In this document: piece by piece, positions 28,276-37,362 of the stretch
How the letters are laid out: each line of letters begins with the position of its first letter
How positions within the stretch are numbered: the first letter of the stretch is position 1
Translations under genes and position numbers: made by a program
Origin: Azoarcus sp. CIB
GTDB lineage: Bacteria > Pseudomonadota > Gammaproteobacteria > Burkholderiales > Rhodocyclaceae
Reading direction: 5' to 3'
NCBI RefSeq assembly: GCF_001190925.1
Contig: NZ_CP011072.1
Coordinates: 2,046,001-2,110,000 of the forward strand
DNA: 64,000 bases
Notes under the pieces: model-generated
Told to the model about the DNA's origin: nothing
Database searches by the model: none
Seen by the model: only the letters and a program-made list of their open reading frames with translations

Positions 28276-28293
28276 CAGCAGAGGCAGCAGAGG
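28276..28293. repeat. Tandem 9-bp repeat in the phasin leader
   Basis: CAGCAGAGG occurs twice in direct succession (28276-28284 and 28285-28293), 36 bp before the phasin start codon and ahead of its strong GGAGG ribosome-binding site. The role is unknown; it may be part of the leader RNA or a regulator site. Confidence 0.6.
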
Positions 28294-28328
28294 CCTCGAC
28301 AATTTTTCAGCGCTCGTGGAGGAAGAAC

Positions 28329-28832
28329 ATGGCGATCAAGCAGGAACAGTTCAACGAAATTCAGAAGAAGAACTTCGAAGCGGCGATGCGCCTCGCGCAG
28401 ATGTCGATCGAGAACTCGCAGCGGATCATGGAGCTTCAGGTCGCGACCGCCAAGAGCCTCTTCGAAGAGGGCGTGCAGAACGCCAAGGCGCTCTCCTCCG
28501 CCAAGGATCCGAAGGAAGTTCTGGACCTGCGTTCGCACTACACGCAGAGCGCAACCGAGAAGATGCTCGCCTGCGCCCGCGAAATGGCCGAGCTGGCCAG
28601 CCGCACCCAGGCCGAGGTCGGCAAGCTGGTCGGCGAACAGCTGTCGACCGGCAGCAAGGACGTGTTCGAATCGATGCAGAAGATGTTCACGGGCATGCCG
28701 ATCACCGACCAGAACGCCATGTCCGCGATCCAGAACGCCATGGACACGACGCGCGCGGCCTTCGAGCAGATGACCCGCGCCTCGACCGAGGCCTTCCAGC
28801 TCTTCAGCCAGCAAGGCAAGGGCAAGAAGTAA
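28329..28832 (+). CDS. phaP: Phasin (PHA granule-associated protein)
   Basis: A 167-residue, highly helical protein without cysteine-rich or membrane regions, starting 'MAIKQEQFNEIQKKNFEAAMRLAQMSIENSQRIMELQVATAK'-like (positions 1-42), which is the phasin_2 family pattern. Phasins coat polyhydroxyalkanoate granules and set their number and size. It has a strong ribosome-binding site (GGAGG, 7 nt before ATG) and its own terminator, as expected for an abundant protein. No PHA synthase gene is nearby. A PhaR-like palindrome lies in the upstream region. Confidence 0.92.
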   Translation: MAIKQEQFNEIQKKNFEAAMRLAQMSIENSQRIMELQVATAKSLFEEGVQNAKALSSAKDPKEVLDLRSHYTQSATEKMLACAREMAELASRTQAEVGKLVGEQLSTGSKDVFESMQKMFTGMPITDQNAMSAIQNAMDTTRAAFEQMTRASTEAFQLFSQQGKGKK

Positions 28833-28851
28833 TCCGCCCCTGAGCAAGCAC

Positions 28852-28875
28852 AACGGCGCCCGCGGGCGCCGTTTT
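28852..28875. terminator. Intrinsic terminator after the phasin gene
   Basis: AACGGCGCC at 28852-28860 pairs with GGCGCCGTT at 28865-28873 across a CGCG loop, and TTTT follows on the plus strand. It separates the phasin gene from convergent moaE. Confidence 0.85.
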
Positions 28876-28908
28876 CATTTCGGGCTGCGGTTCGGGCTGC
28901 GGGAATGC

Positions 28909-29370
28909 CTAGCGGCTGCCCTGCTCCCAGCGCGCCGCTGCAGAGTCGTCGCTGTCACGGGCATCGACCCAGCGCGCCCCTTCAGGAGTCTCTTCGAGTT
29001 TCCAGAACGGCGCACGCGTCTTCAGGTAGTCCATGATGAATTCGCATGCCGCAAAGGCTTCCCCGCGGTGCGCACCGGCGACGCCGACGAACACGATCCG
29101 GTCGCCGGGTTCCAGCCGCCCGAATCGGTGGATCACCCTGACGCCATACAGCGACCAACGCGAGCGCGCCTGTTCGGCGATGTCCTCGAGGGACTTCTCC
29201 GTCATTCCCGGATAGTGCTCGAGCGTCATTGCGGCAACGTTCGAACCGCCGCTCACGTCGCGCACCAGGCCGAGAAAGGTCGCGACCGCACCAACCTCGT
29301 TGCGTCCGGCCGACAAGGCCGCGATCTCCGCCGCGACGTCGAAGTCTTCAGCCTGCACGCTTACCGTCAT
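28909..29370 (-). CDS. moaE: Molybdopterin synthase large subunit MoaE
   Basis: MoaE, with MoaD, converts cyclic pyranopterin monophosphate to molybdopterin by adding two dithiolene sulfurs. The 153-residue protein has all the hallmarks: 'EVGAVATFLGLVRD', 'LEHYPGMTEKSLEDI', 'RFGRLEPGD', 'HRGEAFAACEFIMDYLK' and 'APFWKLE', with the active-site lysines Lys117 and Lys124 and the His101-Arg102 pair. It is the last gene of the mobB-moeA-moaD-moaE series, 3 nt after moaD. Confidence 0.96.
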   Translation of the reverse strand: MTVSVQAEDFDVAAEIAALSAGRNEVGAVATFLGLVRDVSGGSNVAAMTLEHYPGMTEKSLEDIAEQARSRWSLYGVRVIHRFGRLEPGDRIVFVGVAGAHRGEAFAACEFIMDYLKTRAPFWKLEETPEGARWVDARDSDDSAAARWEQGSR

Positions 29371-29373
29371 GAT

Positions 29374-29628
29374 TCAGCCTCCGGTCACCGGGGGAAAGAA
29401 GGCGATCTCGTCGCCGGGCAACACGGGGTCGGCCGGCGCAGCCATGCGCTGGTTGCGCGCTGCGCGGACGTTTCGCCCCTCGCCGAGCGCGTTCCACTTC
29501 TCGCCACGATCGGCAAGGAAGGAACGCAGTTCGCCGACGGTCGACACCCCCGACGGAAGGACAAAGCTCTCCTCGGCGCACCCGAGTGCGTCCTTGAGTG
29601 AGGCAAAGTACAGGATCTTGACGGTCAT
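29374..29628 (-). CDS. moaD: Molybdopterin synthase sulfur carrier subunit MoaD
   Basis: An 84-residue ubiquitin-fold protein ending in the essential Gly-Gly ('AFFPPVTGG'), whose C-terminus is thiocarboxylated and donates sulfur to molybdopterin. The start 'MTVKILYFASLKDALG' and 'VLPGDEIAFFPP' are typical. It lies 4 nt after moeA and 3 nt before moaE. Confidence 0.95.
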   Translation of the reverse strand: MTVKILYFASLKDALGCAEESFVLPSGVSTVGELRSFLADRGEKWNALGEGRNVRAARNQRMAAPADPVLPGDEIAFFPPVTGG

Positions 29629-29632
29629 GGTG

Positions 29633-30838
29633 TCAGCAAAGCAGTTGGCCGTAGGGCAGGAAACGGATCATCTCACCTTTTCGGATGGGAGTTTCGGCCG
29701 GGACATCGGCCAGCCCCTCGGCCCACACGATGGAAGACAGCGCTGCGGCGCCCTGGTTGCCGTGGATCTCTACTGCGCCCGAATCGTTGATGCGCGCGCG
29801 AAGGAATTCGCGCCGCCGGTCGGGTCTCGGCCAGTCGAAATCCGCACGTAGCGTCAGCGCTTTGGGAATCACCGACGCGGCACCCTGCGTTGCGAGGATG
29901 AAGGGACGAACCATCAGCAGGAACGTGACGAAACTGGACACCGGATTGCCGGGCAGGCCGATGAAGGCTGCGGTACCCACTTGACCGTAGGCGAGCGGCT
30001 TGCCCGGCTTCATCGCAATCTTCCACAGATCCAGCGAACCCTCGGCCTGTACCGCAGGCTTGACATGATCTTCCTCGCCGACCGATACGCCGCCGCTGGT
30101 CAGGATCAGGTCGTGACCTTCCGCCACCTCGCGCAGCACCGCACGCGTCGTATCCAGCCTGTCGGGAACGATGCCGAAATCGGTAACGGCGCAGCCCAGC
30201 TGTTCGAGAAGCACGCGCAGCTGAAAGCGGTTGGAATTATAGACCCCGCCCGGCGGCAGCGATTCGCCCGGCATCACGAGCTCGTCGCCGGTGGAAAAGA
30301 GCGCAACCCGCATCCGGCGTACGACGGCAAGCTGGGCGATGCCGACCGATGCGGCAAGTCCGATTTCCTGGGCGCGCATGCGGGTCGCCGCGGGCAGGAC
30401 CACGTCACCAGTGGCAATTTCACTGCCGGCGGTGCGCATCGCCTCTCCGGCGCGGGGCGCATGGTTGATGATCACCTCGTCGCCGGCATGCTCGCACAGC
30501 TCCTGCATCACCACCGCGTCCGCTCCGGGCGGCACTGGTGCACCGGTAAAGATGCGCGCCGCCGTACCGGGCTGCAGCGTCGTCCCCACGCTGCCTGCGG
30601 GTATGCGCTGCGATACCGGCAGACGCGCTCCGGCAGCGACCACGTCGCGACTTCGCACTGCGTAGCCGTCCATCATCGATGTGTCGAGCGCGGGTACCGC
30701 GAACGGGGACCGCACGTCGGCCGCGAGCACGCGCCCGTGCGCCATGAGCGTGTCGACCATCTCCATTTCGCGGATCGGCCGGGCTTTCGCAAGCAGGCTC
30801 GAAAGCGCTTCGTCAAACGGCAGCATGTCAGGATTCAT
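29633..30838 (-). CDS. moeA: Molybdopterin molybdenumtransferase MoeA
   Basis: MoeA inserts molybdate into adenylylated molybdopterin. The 401-residue protein has the domain I motif 'DTSMMDGYAV', the MoCF_biosynth domain with 'SGGVSVGEEDHVK' and 'GLPGNPVSSFVTF', and a C-terminal domain IV. The ATG at 30838 is used because homologues begin close to 'LPFDEAL'. This start overlaps the 3' end of mobB by 11 nt. It is followed at once by moaD. Confidence 0.95.
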   Translation of the reverse strand: MNPDMLPFDEALSSLLAKARPIREMEMVDTLMAHGRVLAADVRSPFAVPALDTSMMDGYAVRSRDVVAAGARLPVSQRIPAGSVGTTLQPGTAARIFTGAPVPPGADAVVMQELCEHAGDEVIINHAPRAGEAMRTAGSEIATGDVVLPAATRMRAQEIGLAASVGIAQLAVVRRMRVALFSTGDELVMPGESLPPGGVYNSNRFQLRVLLEQLGCAVTDFGIVPDRLDTTRAVLREVAEGHDLILTSGGVSVGEEDHVKPAVQAEGSLDLWKIAMKPGKPLAYGQVGTAAFIGLPGNPVSSFVTFLLMVRPFILATQGAASVIPKALTLRADFDWPRPDRRREFLRARINDSGAVEIHGNQGAAALSSIVWAEGLADVPAETPIRKGEMIRFLPYGQLLC

Positions 30839-31328
30839 GACGGGACGAGTATTCGATGATGAAGCGGACGATTTCGTCCGGTTCGTTGAGTGGCAGGAGG
30901 GGCACGGGACAGTCCAGCGGGACGTCTGCAGCGACCGCGACAACGTGAGGATTCTCTTGCCACAGGGGCGGCTTGCCGTGAGCGGGGCGATGGACTTCGA
31001 TCTTCGGCACCGGCGCGGCCTTGAAGCCCTCGATCAGGACGATGTCGCATGGCGACAAGACGCGCAGCTGATCTTCCAATGTAGGCTCCGGTGCGCCCCT
31101 CAGTTCGTGCATCAACACCCACCGGTCGTTGGACAGCATCAGCACCTGGCTCGCACCCGCTTCCCTGTGGCGGTAGGAGTCCTTGCCCGGTTTGTCGAGA
31201 TCGAAACCGTGATGGGCGTGCTTGATCACCGACACGGCGAGTCCCCGGGCGTTGAAGCCGGGAATCAGCTTTTCGATCAGAGTCGTCTTGCCCGAGCCGG
31301 ACCAGCCGGCGATACCGAATACGATCAT
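30828..31328 (-). CDS. mobB: Molybdopterin-guanine dinucleotide biosynthesis protein MobB
   Basis: A 166-residue P-loop GTPase with the Walker A motif 'GWSGSGKTT' (8-16), 'VIKHAHHGFDLDKPGKDS' and 'DIVLIEGFK'. MobB assists MobA in forming the guanine-dinucleotide form of the cofactor. Its presence suggests bis-MGD enzymes (for example nitrate or DMSO reductases) in this organism, though mobA is not in the window. The frame remains open for 187 codons upstream, antisense to nothing and overlapping the ATP-grasp gene; the P-loop position fixes the start at 31328. Confidence 0.94.
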   Translation of the reverse strand: MIVFGIAGWSGSGKTTLIEKLIPGFNARGLAVSVIKHAHHGFDLDKPGKDSYRHREAGASQVLMLSNDRWVLMHELRGAPEPTLEDQLRVLSPCDIVLIEGFKAAPVPKIEVHRPAHGKPPLWQENPHVVAVAADVPLDCPVPLLPLNEPDEIVRFIIEYSSRHES

Positions 31329-31366
31329 CGTGTTGGCGTCTTCCATTGGCGGAAATGAAGAATAAC

Positions 31367-32701
31367 TCAAGCGCCGGGTTGCGCGCACGGCAGGGCAACG
31401 ACCGTTGCAAAACCACCCCCCGGCGTACGGAAGTTGGTCGTCTGCCCGCGGTACAGGCGCGCTGCCGCCAGTTGCACCGCACCTCGATAGGCATAGACCC
31501 GCAGGTCCATCTTGAGATCCGTGGCCACGCCTTCCACGGACAGGCGCCGGGCGCTCGGGGGAACGAGCTCCTGTGCGATGTAGTCGCCTGCAAGGATGCT
31601 CGCGAACACGCTGCGGGTAAGCTTGTCGCCACGGTAGGCTGCCCGACTGCCGAAGCCCGTCGCGGGCTTGAAGAACAGCTCGCGCCGGTGCTTCCACAAT
31701 GAATCGGCATCCTCCATCCGCACGCGCACCGTGTGCGGGATTCCTGTCACGAGGGCGCTTCGCGTGGCTGCGTCGATGCCCAGTGACTGCAGGAAACCGT
31801 CGTCGCACAACAGCGCCAGATTGCCCTTGTCTGCATACAGCGCATGTGCGCGCGGGTGCGGCGTGATCACGGCAGCCTGCGCATGCCACGCATCCGCAAG
31901 GGCGGCCGAGGCGGGCTCGTCGAGGCTGAAGTCGGTGAGCCGGTTATACACGAGGTCCACTTCTTCACCGTCGAGCAGGAGTCGCCCCCCGACAAAGCGC
32001 AGAGCGGCCGGATCGCAGATCCACGCCTTCAGCCCGTGACGCTCGAACAGTCGCTGGAACAGCAGAAATTCGGGCAGGAGATATTGGCTCTGCGGATCGC
32101 GATCGACGATCGCAACGGTGCGCAGCGGTGCGTCGCCTCGGACGGCGCGCCACTCGGAAGCGAACATCTCCAGGAACGCGCGCTCCGGGTCATCTTCGCC
32201 CCGGGACGCCAACGGGGCAACTTCGGCGCAGCATGCGCGCTGCGCACGCGCGAGCGCGACGTTCAGCAATCCGCCGCCGGCATTGGTGTTGATTTCGATG
32301 AGCCGTGGGCCGTCCGCCCCGAGATGGAAGTCGAAGCCGAGAAACACTCCGCTCGCCGCGCAATCGATGCGCGCGCTTGCCGGTGCGCATTCCAGCACCG
32401 CGGACTGCCAGCCGGGCAAGTTGACGACGCGCTCCACCGCCTCGACGAGTGCAGCCGCCGTGCTGAGATGCCGCTCGGCGACGAACGCCACGGAATCAGC
32501 AAAAAGGTGGGGCCGGGTCGCATTGATCGTCGCTAGCAATGCACCATCGCGCGGATCGCGTTCGAGCTCGGCCTTCAAACGGGCATGATCGAGCGAAACG
32601 CACTGGCAGCCGCGATTCATGCGTTCGACGATGTCATCGCAGTCGCCCTCTGCGATCGCCTGGATGAGGGGATCTCTTGCCAGTGCCGATGTCGCAGTCA
32701 T
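31367..32701 (-). CDS. ATP-grasp-like protein, possibly circularly permuted
   Basis: A 444-residue cytoplasmic protein of a conserved but unnamed type. ATP-grasp-like elements are seen in an order opposite to the usual one. A metal-ligand segment 'PRLIEINTNAGGG' is at 132-144. The glycine-rich nucleotide loop 'FFKPATGFGSRAAYRGDKL' is at 343-361, then 'AGDYIAQELVPP' at 371-382 and 'DLRVYAYRGAVQLAAARLYRG' at 399-419. In ordinary ATP-grasp enzymes the E-x-N segment comes after these. Such enzymes form amide or thioester bonds with ATP. The partner substrate is unknown. It lies between the DinG-like helicase gene and mobB, 24 and 38 bp away, with no functional hint from them. Confidence 0.55.
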   Translation of the reverse strand: MTATSALARDPLIQAIAEGDCDDIVERMNRGCQCVSLDHARLKAELERDPRDGALLATINATRPHLFADSVAFVAERHLSTAAALVEAVERVVNLPGWQSAVLECAPASARIDCAASGVFLGFDFHLGADGPRLIEINTNAGGGLLNVALARAQRACCAEVAPLASRGEDDPERAFLEMFASEWRAVRGDAPLRTVAIVDRDPQSQYLLPEFLLFQRLFERHGLKAWICDPAALRFVGGRLLLDGEEVDLVYNRLTDFSLDEPASAALADAWHAQAAVITPHPRAHALYADKGNLALLCDDGFLQSLGIDAATRSALVTGIPHTVRVRMEDADSLWKHRRELFFKPATGFGSRAAYRGDKLTRSVFASILAGDYIAQELVPPSARRLSVEGVATDLKMDLRVYAYRGAVQLAAARLYRGQTTNFRTPGGGFATVVALPCAQPGA

Positions 32702-32725
32702 GGGTGTTCCCGGGTCGATAGCAAA

Positions 32726-34681
32726 TCAGGTTCCGGCGGGGGGCGGGAGTTGCTCGAGGAAGGCGACGGCCTCCGTTTCGGCGCGGGTGCGCCGCATCGG
32801 CGGCAGGCTCCGCCAGACGATCTTGCCGTACTGCTTGTCGATCATCCGCGGATCGCAGATGCATAGCACGCCGAGGTCGCGCTCGCTGCGAATCAGGCGA
32901 CCTGCCCCCTGCTTCATGCTGATCACTGCGCGCGGCAACTGGTAGTGCATGAACGGATTGTGCCCGCTCTTCTGGAGATGCTCCACCCGCGCAGCGAGCA
33001 CGGGGTCGTCCGGCGGCGCGAAGGGAAGCTTGTCGATCACGACCACAGACAGGGCGTCGCCGGGCACATCGACGCCCTCCCAGAAGCTCTGGCTCGCCAC
33101 AAGCACCGCGTTCCCCTGCCGTCGGAACCGGTCGAGCAGCTCGGAACGCGACCCTTCGCCCTGCAGCAACAGAGGCAATTTTTCTCCCGCGCGTCCGAGG
33201 CCGTCCGATATCAACCCGTGAATGCGCTTCATCGCGCGCAGGGACGTGCATAACACGAAGGTTCGCCCGCGCGCGGCGCGAATCAGGGGCAAGGCGACGC
33301 GCGCGACGGCCTCGGCGTATTCGGGGTGGTTCGGATCGGGCATCCCGGCCGGCGCATACAGCAGTGCCTGCTTCGCATAGTCGAAGGGGCTCCCCCATAC
33401 GGCTGTCACCGGCGGCGGATCGATCCAGCTCAGCCCCATCTCGTTGCAGTAATGGGTGAAATTCTGTCCGACAGCCAGCGTGGCCGACGTGAAGATCCAA
33501 GCCCGGGGATGACTCTCCAGCTGCCGCCGAAAGACGCCCGAAACATGAAGTGGGGTCGCGTTGAGTGCAGCGGACTGCGGAAACACCTCAACCCAGCGGA
33601 TGAATTCGCCCGCGTCAGGCGAGCGCCACCGGACAAGGCGCTCGCCGATCTCGGCCGTGCGCCGCAGGCAGTTCGCCAGCCCCTCGCTGCGTTCGGCCTG
33701 CGTTTCGAGCACTGCGGCGAATGCATCGATTTCGCCGTTCAGCGCGTCGAGGCTCGTGGCGAACTCCGGCAGCGCCGCGACCTGTGCCGCCGAGAGCCGT
33801 GCGGGCTCGCTTCCGAAGGCCAGCCGGAAATCACGCGCCGCCTTTTCGAGCGCGCGCGTGGCGTCGATGAGATCCCGGCAGTCACGCGCACCAGCGAGCG
33901 TTTCCGATCGCGTGTCGCGCGCGAGTTCGAGGATCTGGGCCGTCGACACGCTCTCGCCGAAGAACAGGCTGGCAGTCTCGGGAAGCTGATGGGCCTCGTC
34001 GAAAATCACCGCGTTGCAGGAAGGCAGCAGCTCCCCCATTCCTTCGTCGCGCAACATCACGTCAGCGAAGAAGAGGTGGTGATTAACGACCACCACGTCC
34101 GCATCCATCGCCGCGCGCCGGGCTGCCAGCACGAAACATTCCTTCACATTGGGGCATTCCTGCCCCAGGCAGTTGTCGCGTGTAGAGGTCGCGGCAAACC
34201 ACGCGGGCGAATCCTCGCGCACTTCGCTGCATTCGGCCTTGTCACCGCTCTGGGTGATCTTGGCGAAGCGCGCGATCGCGCGCAAATCAGCGGCATCCTG
34301 TGCAGTGAGGAAACGCCCGTCGCGCGCATTGCGCTCGAGGTGATAGGGGCACACGTAGTTCGCGCGCCCCTTCAGCAGCGCGATCGTGACAGGCACCTTC
34401 AGGGCGGCGCGAATGGTCGGAAGGTCGCGATTGAACAACTGGTCCTGCAGCGTCTTCGTCCCGGTGGACAGGATGACCTTTCCACCAGAAAGCAACGCCG
34501 GGACAAGATAGGCAAAGGTCTTTCCCGTGCCGGTGCCGGCCTCAGCCACCAGGACACGGTTGTCCCGCAGTGCCTCCGCGATGTGGCGAGCCATCTCGAG
34601 CTGCTGCGGTCGAGGGCGAAACGACGGAATCGCCGACTCGAGGGGGCCGTCCGGCGAAAAGGCGGTTTCCAGATCGGTCAT
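32726..34681 (-). CDS. dinG: DinG/YoaA-family ATP-dependent DNA helicase
   Basis: A 651-residue superfamily 2 (XPD-like) helicase. Walker A 'EAGTGTGKT' is at 47-55, the DEAH box at 228-231, and the C-terminal motifs include 'VLVASQSFWEGVDVPG' and 'QGAGRLIRSERDLGV'. Four cysteines at 111, 171, 176 and 182 are spaced as the 4Fe-4S cluster ligands of this family. It should unwind damaged or structured DNA with 5' to 3' polarity. The length is closer to YoaA than to the longer DinG. It is 24 bp upstream of the ATP-grasp-like gene and follows zapE by 37 bp. Confidence 0.9.
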   Translation of the reverse strand: MTDLETAFSPDGPLESAIPSFRPRPQQLEMARHIAEALRDNRVLVAEAGTGTGKTFAYLVPALLSGGKVILSTGTKTLQDQLFNRDLPTIRAALKVPVTIALLKGRANYVCPYHLERNARDGRFLTAQDAADLRAIARFAKITQSGDKAECSEVREDSPAWFAATSTRDNCLGQECPNVKECFVLAARRAAMDADVVVVNHHLFFADVMLRDEGMGELLPSCNAVIFDEAHQLPETASLFFGESVSTAQILELARDTRSETLAGARDCRDLIDATRALEKAARDFRLAFGSEPARLSAAQVAALPEFATSLDALNGEIDAFAAVLETQAERSEGLANCLRRTAEIGERLVRWRSPDAGEFIRWVEVFPQSAALNATPLHVSGVFRRQLESHPRAWIFTSATLAVGQNFTHYCNEMGLSWIDPPPVTAVWGSPFDYAKQALLYAPAGMPDPNHPEYAEAVARVALPLIRAARGRTFVLCTSLRAMKRIHGLISDGLGRAGEKLPLLLQGEGSRSELLDRFRRQGNAVLVASQSFWEGVDVPGDALSVVVIDKLPFAPPDDPVLAARVEHLQKSGHNPFMHYQLPRAVISMKQGAGRLIRSERDLGVLCICDPRMIDKQYGKIVWRSLPPMRRTRAETEAVAFLEQLPPPAGT

Positions 34682-34718
34682 CGTTGATCCATGGCTCCCC
34701 GATTAGCCGGTCTTGCGC

Positions 34719-35831
34719 TCAATCTACGCGGTGGCCTTGTGCAAGGTACTCACGGCTACGCATTTCGATGAGCCGGCTTACCGTGCGGACGAATTCATGG
34801 GCGTTGTGCCCCTGCGTGTACAGTTCCGCAGCGTCGACCTCAGCGCTGGCGATCAGTTTCACCCGGTGGTCGTACAAAACGTCTACAAGCCAGGTGAAAC
34901 GCCGCGCCTCCGAGGCGTTTCCCGCGTTCATTCGCGGAATTCCCGACAGGATCAGCGTGTGGTGTTCCCGCGCGATCTCGAGATAATCGTTCTGCGAGCG
35001 GGGCCCACCGCAGAGTGTTGCGAAGTCGAACCAGATCACGCCGGTAGCGTGACCGAGAACCGGCAGCCTGCGTTCGAACAAGTCGATCTCGCCTGCCGCC
35101 GGCTCGCTTGCCGCCAGACGATAGAAATCCTCGCGCATCTTGCGCTCTGCCGCAGAGTCTGCCGGCACGAGGTAGATTTCCATCTGCTCCAGGGTTCGCA
35201 GCCGGTAATCCGTGCCGTGATCGACCTCGAAAACGTCAAAGCGCCGCTTGATCATCTGGATCGTCGGCATGAAGTTGATGCGCTGCAATCCGTTCGGATA
35301 CAGGCCATCCGGCGGATAATTCGAAGTCATCACGAAGATGACCCCCCGAGCGAACAGCGCATCGAGAAGGCGCCCAAGAATCATCGCATCGGCGATGTCC
35401 GACACATGAAATTCGTCGAAGCACAACAGCCGCGTTTCCTTCGCGACACGGTCCGCAACGCGTTGCAAGGGATCCGGCTCGTTGTTGAATTCCTTCAGGT
35501 CGTTCTGCACTTCCTGCATGAACGCATGGAAGTGCACCCGCCGCTTGCGCTGATATGGCACCGAATCGTAAAAGCAATCCATCAGGAAGCTTTTTCCGCG
35601 CCCCACCCCGCCCCAGAAATACACGCTGCGCGGCATCTCGGGCCGCGCGAAAAGCTTTCGCAGGGTGCTGCGCCGCGCCGCTTTGAATCCCACAAGATCC
35701 GAATAAAGCGTCTGCAATCGCTGTGCAGCGATGCGCTGTTCGGGATCCGACTTGTAACCACGAGCAGCGAGTTGGGCCTCGTAGGCCTCGAGCATCCCGT
35801 ACTGCGGGACATTCAGGACGCGATGGGGCAT
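34719..35831 (-). CDS. zapE: Cell division protein ZapE (AFG1-like ATPase)
   Basis: A 370-residue P-loop ATPase of the AFG1/ZapE family. Walker A 'GGVGRGKS' is at 74-81 and Walker B 'LLCFDE' at 135-140; the following 'FHVSDIADAMIL' and 'TSNYPP' are characteristic. ZapE associates with the Z-ring and modulates FtsZ in E. coli, especially under stress. It lies downstream of lpd but behind a good terminator, so it probably has its own promoter. It may be co-transcribed with the helicase gene that follows after 37 bp. Confidence 0.93.
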   Translation of the reverse strand: MPHRVLNVPQYGMLEAYEAQLAARGYKSDPEQRIAAQRLQTLYSDLVGFKAARRSTLRKLFARPEMPRSVYFWGGVGRGKSFLMDCFYDSVPYQRKRRVHFHAFMQEVQNDLKEFNNEPDPLQRVADRVAKETRLLCFDEFHVSDIADAMILGRLLDALFARGVIFVMTSNYPPDGLYPNGLQRINFMPTIQMIKRRFDVFEVDHGTDYRLRTLEQMEIYLVPADSAAERKMREDFYRLAASEPAAGEIDLFERRLPVLGHATGVIWFDFATLCGGPRSQNDYLEIAREHHTLILSGIPRMNAGNASEARRFTWLVDVLYDHRVKLIASAEVDAAELYTQGHNAHEFVRTVSRLIEMRSREYLAQGHRVD

Positions 35832-35856
35832 GGAACCTGCCTGAAACGGTAATTCG

Positions 35857-35894
35857 AAAAAACGAGGGTGGTCCGGGATTATCCCGCACCACCC
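35857..35894 (-). terminator. Intrinsic terminator after lpd
   Basis: On the minus strand GGGTGGT pairs with ACCACCC (35866-35872 with 35888-35894), with an inner GGGAT/ATCCC stem, and is followed by a run of six T. It ends the sucA-sucB-lpd transcript before zapE. Confidence 0.82.
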
Positions 35895-35919
35895 CGCGAG
35901 CGACCAGTCGGAAAACCGA

Positions 35920-37350
35920 TCAGAAATGCAGCGGACGCTTGTCCACCGCGAGCGCCGCCTCGTGCACCACTTCCGACAGCGTCGGGTGAGCGTGGCAGAT
36001 GCGCGCCAAGTCTTCCGACGCAGCGCCGAACTCCATCGCGACGACGGCTTCCGAGATCAGTTCGGAGGCATTGGCACCGATGATATGCACACCGAGGATA
36101 CGGTCGGTCGAGGCGCAGGCCAACATCTTGACGAAGCCCGTGGGGTCGCCGGAGCCGAGCGCACGGCCGTTGGCCATGAACGGAATCTTTCCGGCCCGGT
36201 AAGCGACGCCTTCGGCCTTGAGTTGCTGCTCGGTCTTGCCGACCCAGGCGATTTCGGGAGACGTGTAGATCACGCCCGGAACCATGTCCAGGTTGCAGTG
36301 GCCGGCCTGCCCCGCGATGACTTCAGCCACCATGACGGCCTCTTCCATCGCCTTGTGCGCGAGCATCGGCCCGCGGACGACGTCGCCAACCGCGTAGACG
36401 TTCGGCAGGTTGCTCTTGCAGTGTCCGTCGACGACGATCTGGCCGCGTTCATTCACGTTCAAACCGACTGCAGCAGCGTTCAGACCATCGGTATTCGGAA
36501 CGCGGCCAACGGACACGATCAGGCGATCGCAATCCAGCTTCGCTTCCTTGCCGTCCTTGTCGGTGTAGGCGATCGACACGCCCTTCTTGGTGACCTTCGT
36601 GTCGCCGATGGTCACGCCGGTCTGGATCTGGAGCCCCTGCTTCGCGAAGACTTTCAGCGCTTCCTTGGCCACATCCACGTCGGCGAAGCCCATGAAGTCC
36701 GGCAGCGCTTCGAGCACGGTGACTTCCGCGCCCAGGCGACGCCACACCGAACCCATCTCCAGGCCGATCACGCCGGCGCCGATGACGCCCAGCTTCTTCG
36801 GCACTGCATCGAAGTCGAGCGCACCGACGTTGTCGCAAACGATCTTGTTATCGACCGGAATGCCGGGCAGATGTCGGGGCTTGGAGCCCGTCGCGATGAT
36901 GATGTGCTTGGCCTCGACCGTCTCGTTGCCGACCTTGACCACGTAACCGCCCGCACCGGCGCTTTCGAAGCTGCCGTGCCCGGCCAGGAAGGTCACCTTG
37001 TTCTTCTTGAACAGGCCCTTGATGCCTTGGGTGAGTTGGTCCACGACCTTGTTCTTGCGGCCGATCATCGTCAGCACGTCGATACTCACGCCACCGCTCA
37101 CCTTGATGCCCTGGCCTTCGAAAGCGTGTTCCGCCTCTTCGAACAGGTGCGAGGTGTGTAGCAACGCCTTGGAAGGGATGCACCCGACGTTCAGGCAGGT
37201 ACCGCCAAGACGCGGCTCGCCCTTCGGATCGGCGTACGGATTTGACTCGGCGCACGCCGTCTTGAAACCCAGTTGTGCGGCACGAATCGCCGCCACATAC
37301 CCGCCCGGCCCGCCGCCGATGACGAGTACGTCGAATTGCTTGTCAGCCAT
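35920..37350 (-). CDS. lpd: Dihydrolipoyl dehydrogenase (E3)
   Basis: The FAD-dependent E3 component that reoxidises lipoyl groups of the 2-oxoglutarate (and possibly pyruvate) dehydrogenase complex with NAD. The 476-residue protein has the FAD motif '[13 protein letters not shown]', the redox disulfide Cys52/Cys57 in '[13 protein letters not shown]', the NAD-binding '[19 protein letters not shown]' and the C-terminal catalytic pair His455/Glu460 in 'HAHPTLSE'. Two adjacent ATG codons are possible; the second (37350) is preferred because GGAG lies 6 nt before it and only 3 nt before the first. It follows sucB with a hairpin in between. Confidence 0.96.
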   Translation of the reverse strand: MADKQFDVLVIGGGPGGYVAAIRAAQLGFKTACAESNPYADPKGEPRLGGTCLNVGCIPSKALLHTSHLFEEAEHAFEGQGIKVSGGVSIDVLTMIGRKNKVVDQLTQGIKGLFKKNKVTFLAGHGSFESAGAGGYVVKVGNETVEAKHIIIATGSKPRHLPGIPVDNKIVCDNVGALDFDAVPKKLGVIGAGVIGLEMGSVWRRLGAEVTVLEALPDFMGFADVDVAKEALKVFAKQGLQIQTGVTIGDTKVTKKGVSIAYTDKDGKEAKLDCDRLIVSVGRVPNTDGLNAAAVGLNVNERGQIVVDGHCKSNLPNVYAVGDVVRGPMLAHKAMEEAVMVAEVIAGQAGHCNLDMVPGVIYTSPEIAWVGKTEQQLKAEGVAYRAGKIPFMANGRALGSGDPTGFVKMLACASTDRILGVHIIGANASELISEAVVAMEFGAASEDLARICHAHPTLSEVVHEAALAVDKRPLHF

Positions 37351-37362
37351 CATTCACTCCGG

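Noticed and set aside
31329-31889. Upstream extension of the mobB frame by 187 codons
   Set aside because: It overlaps the ATP-grasp-like gene in another frame, and the P-loop of MobB must be at the N-terminus, which fixes the start at 31328.
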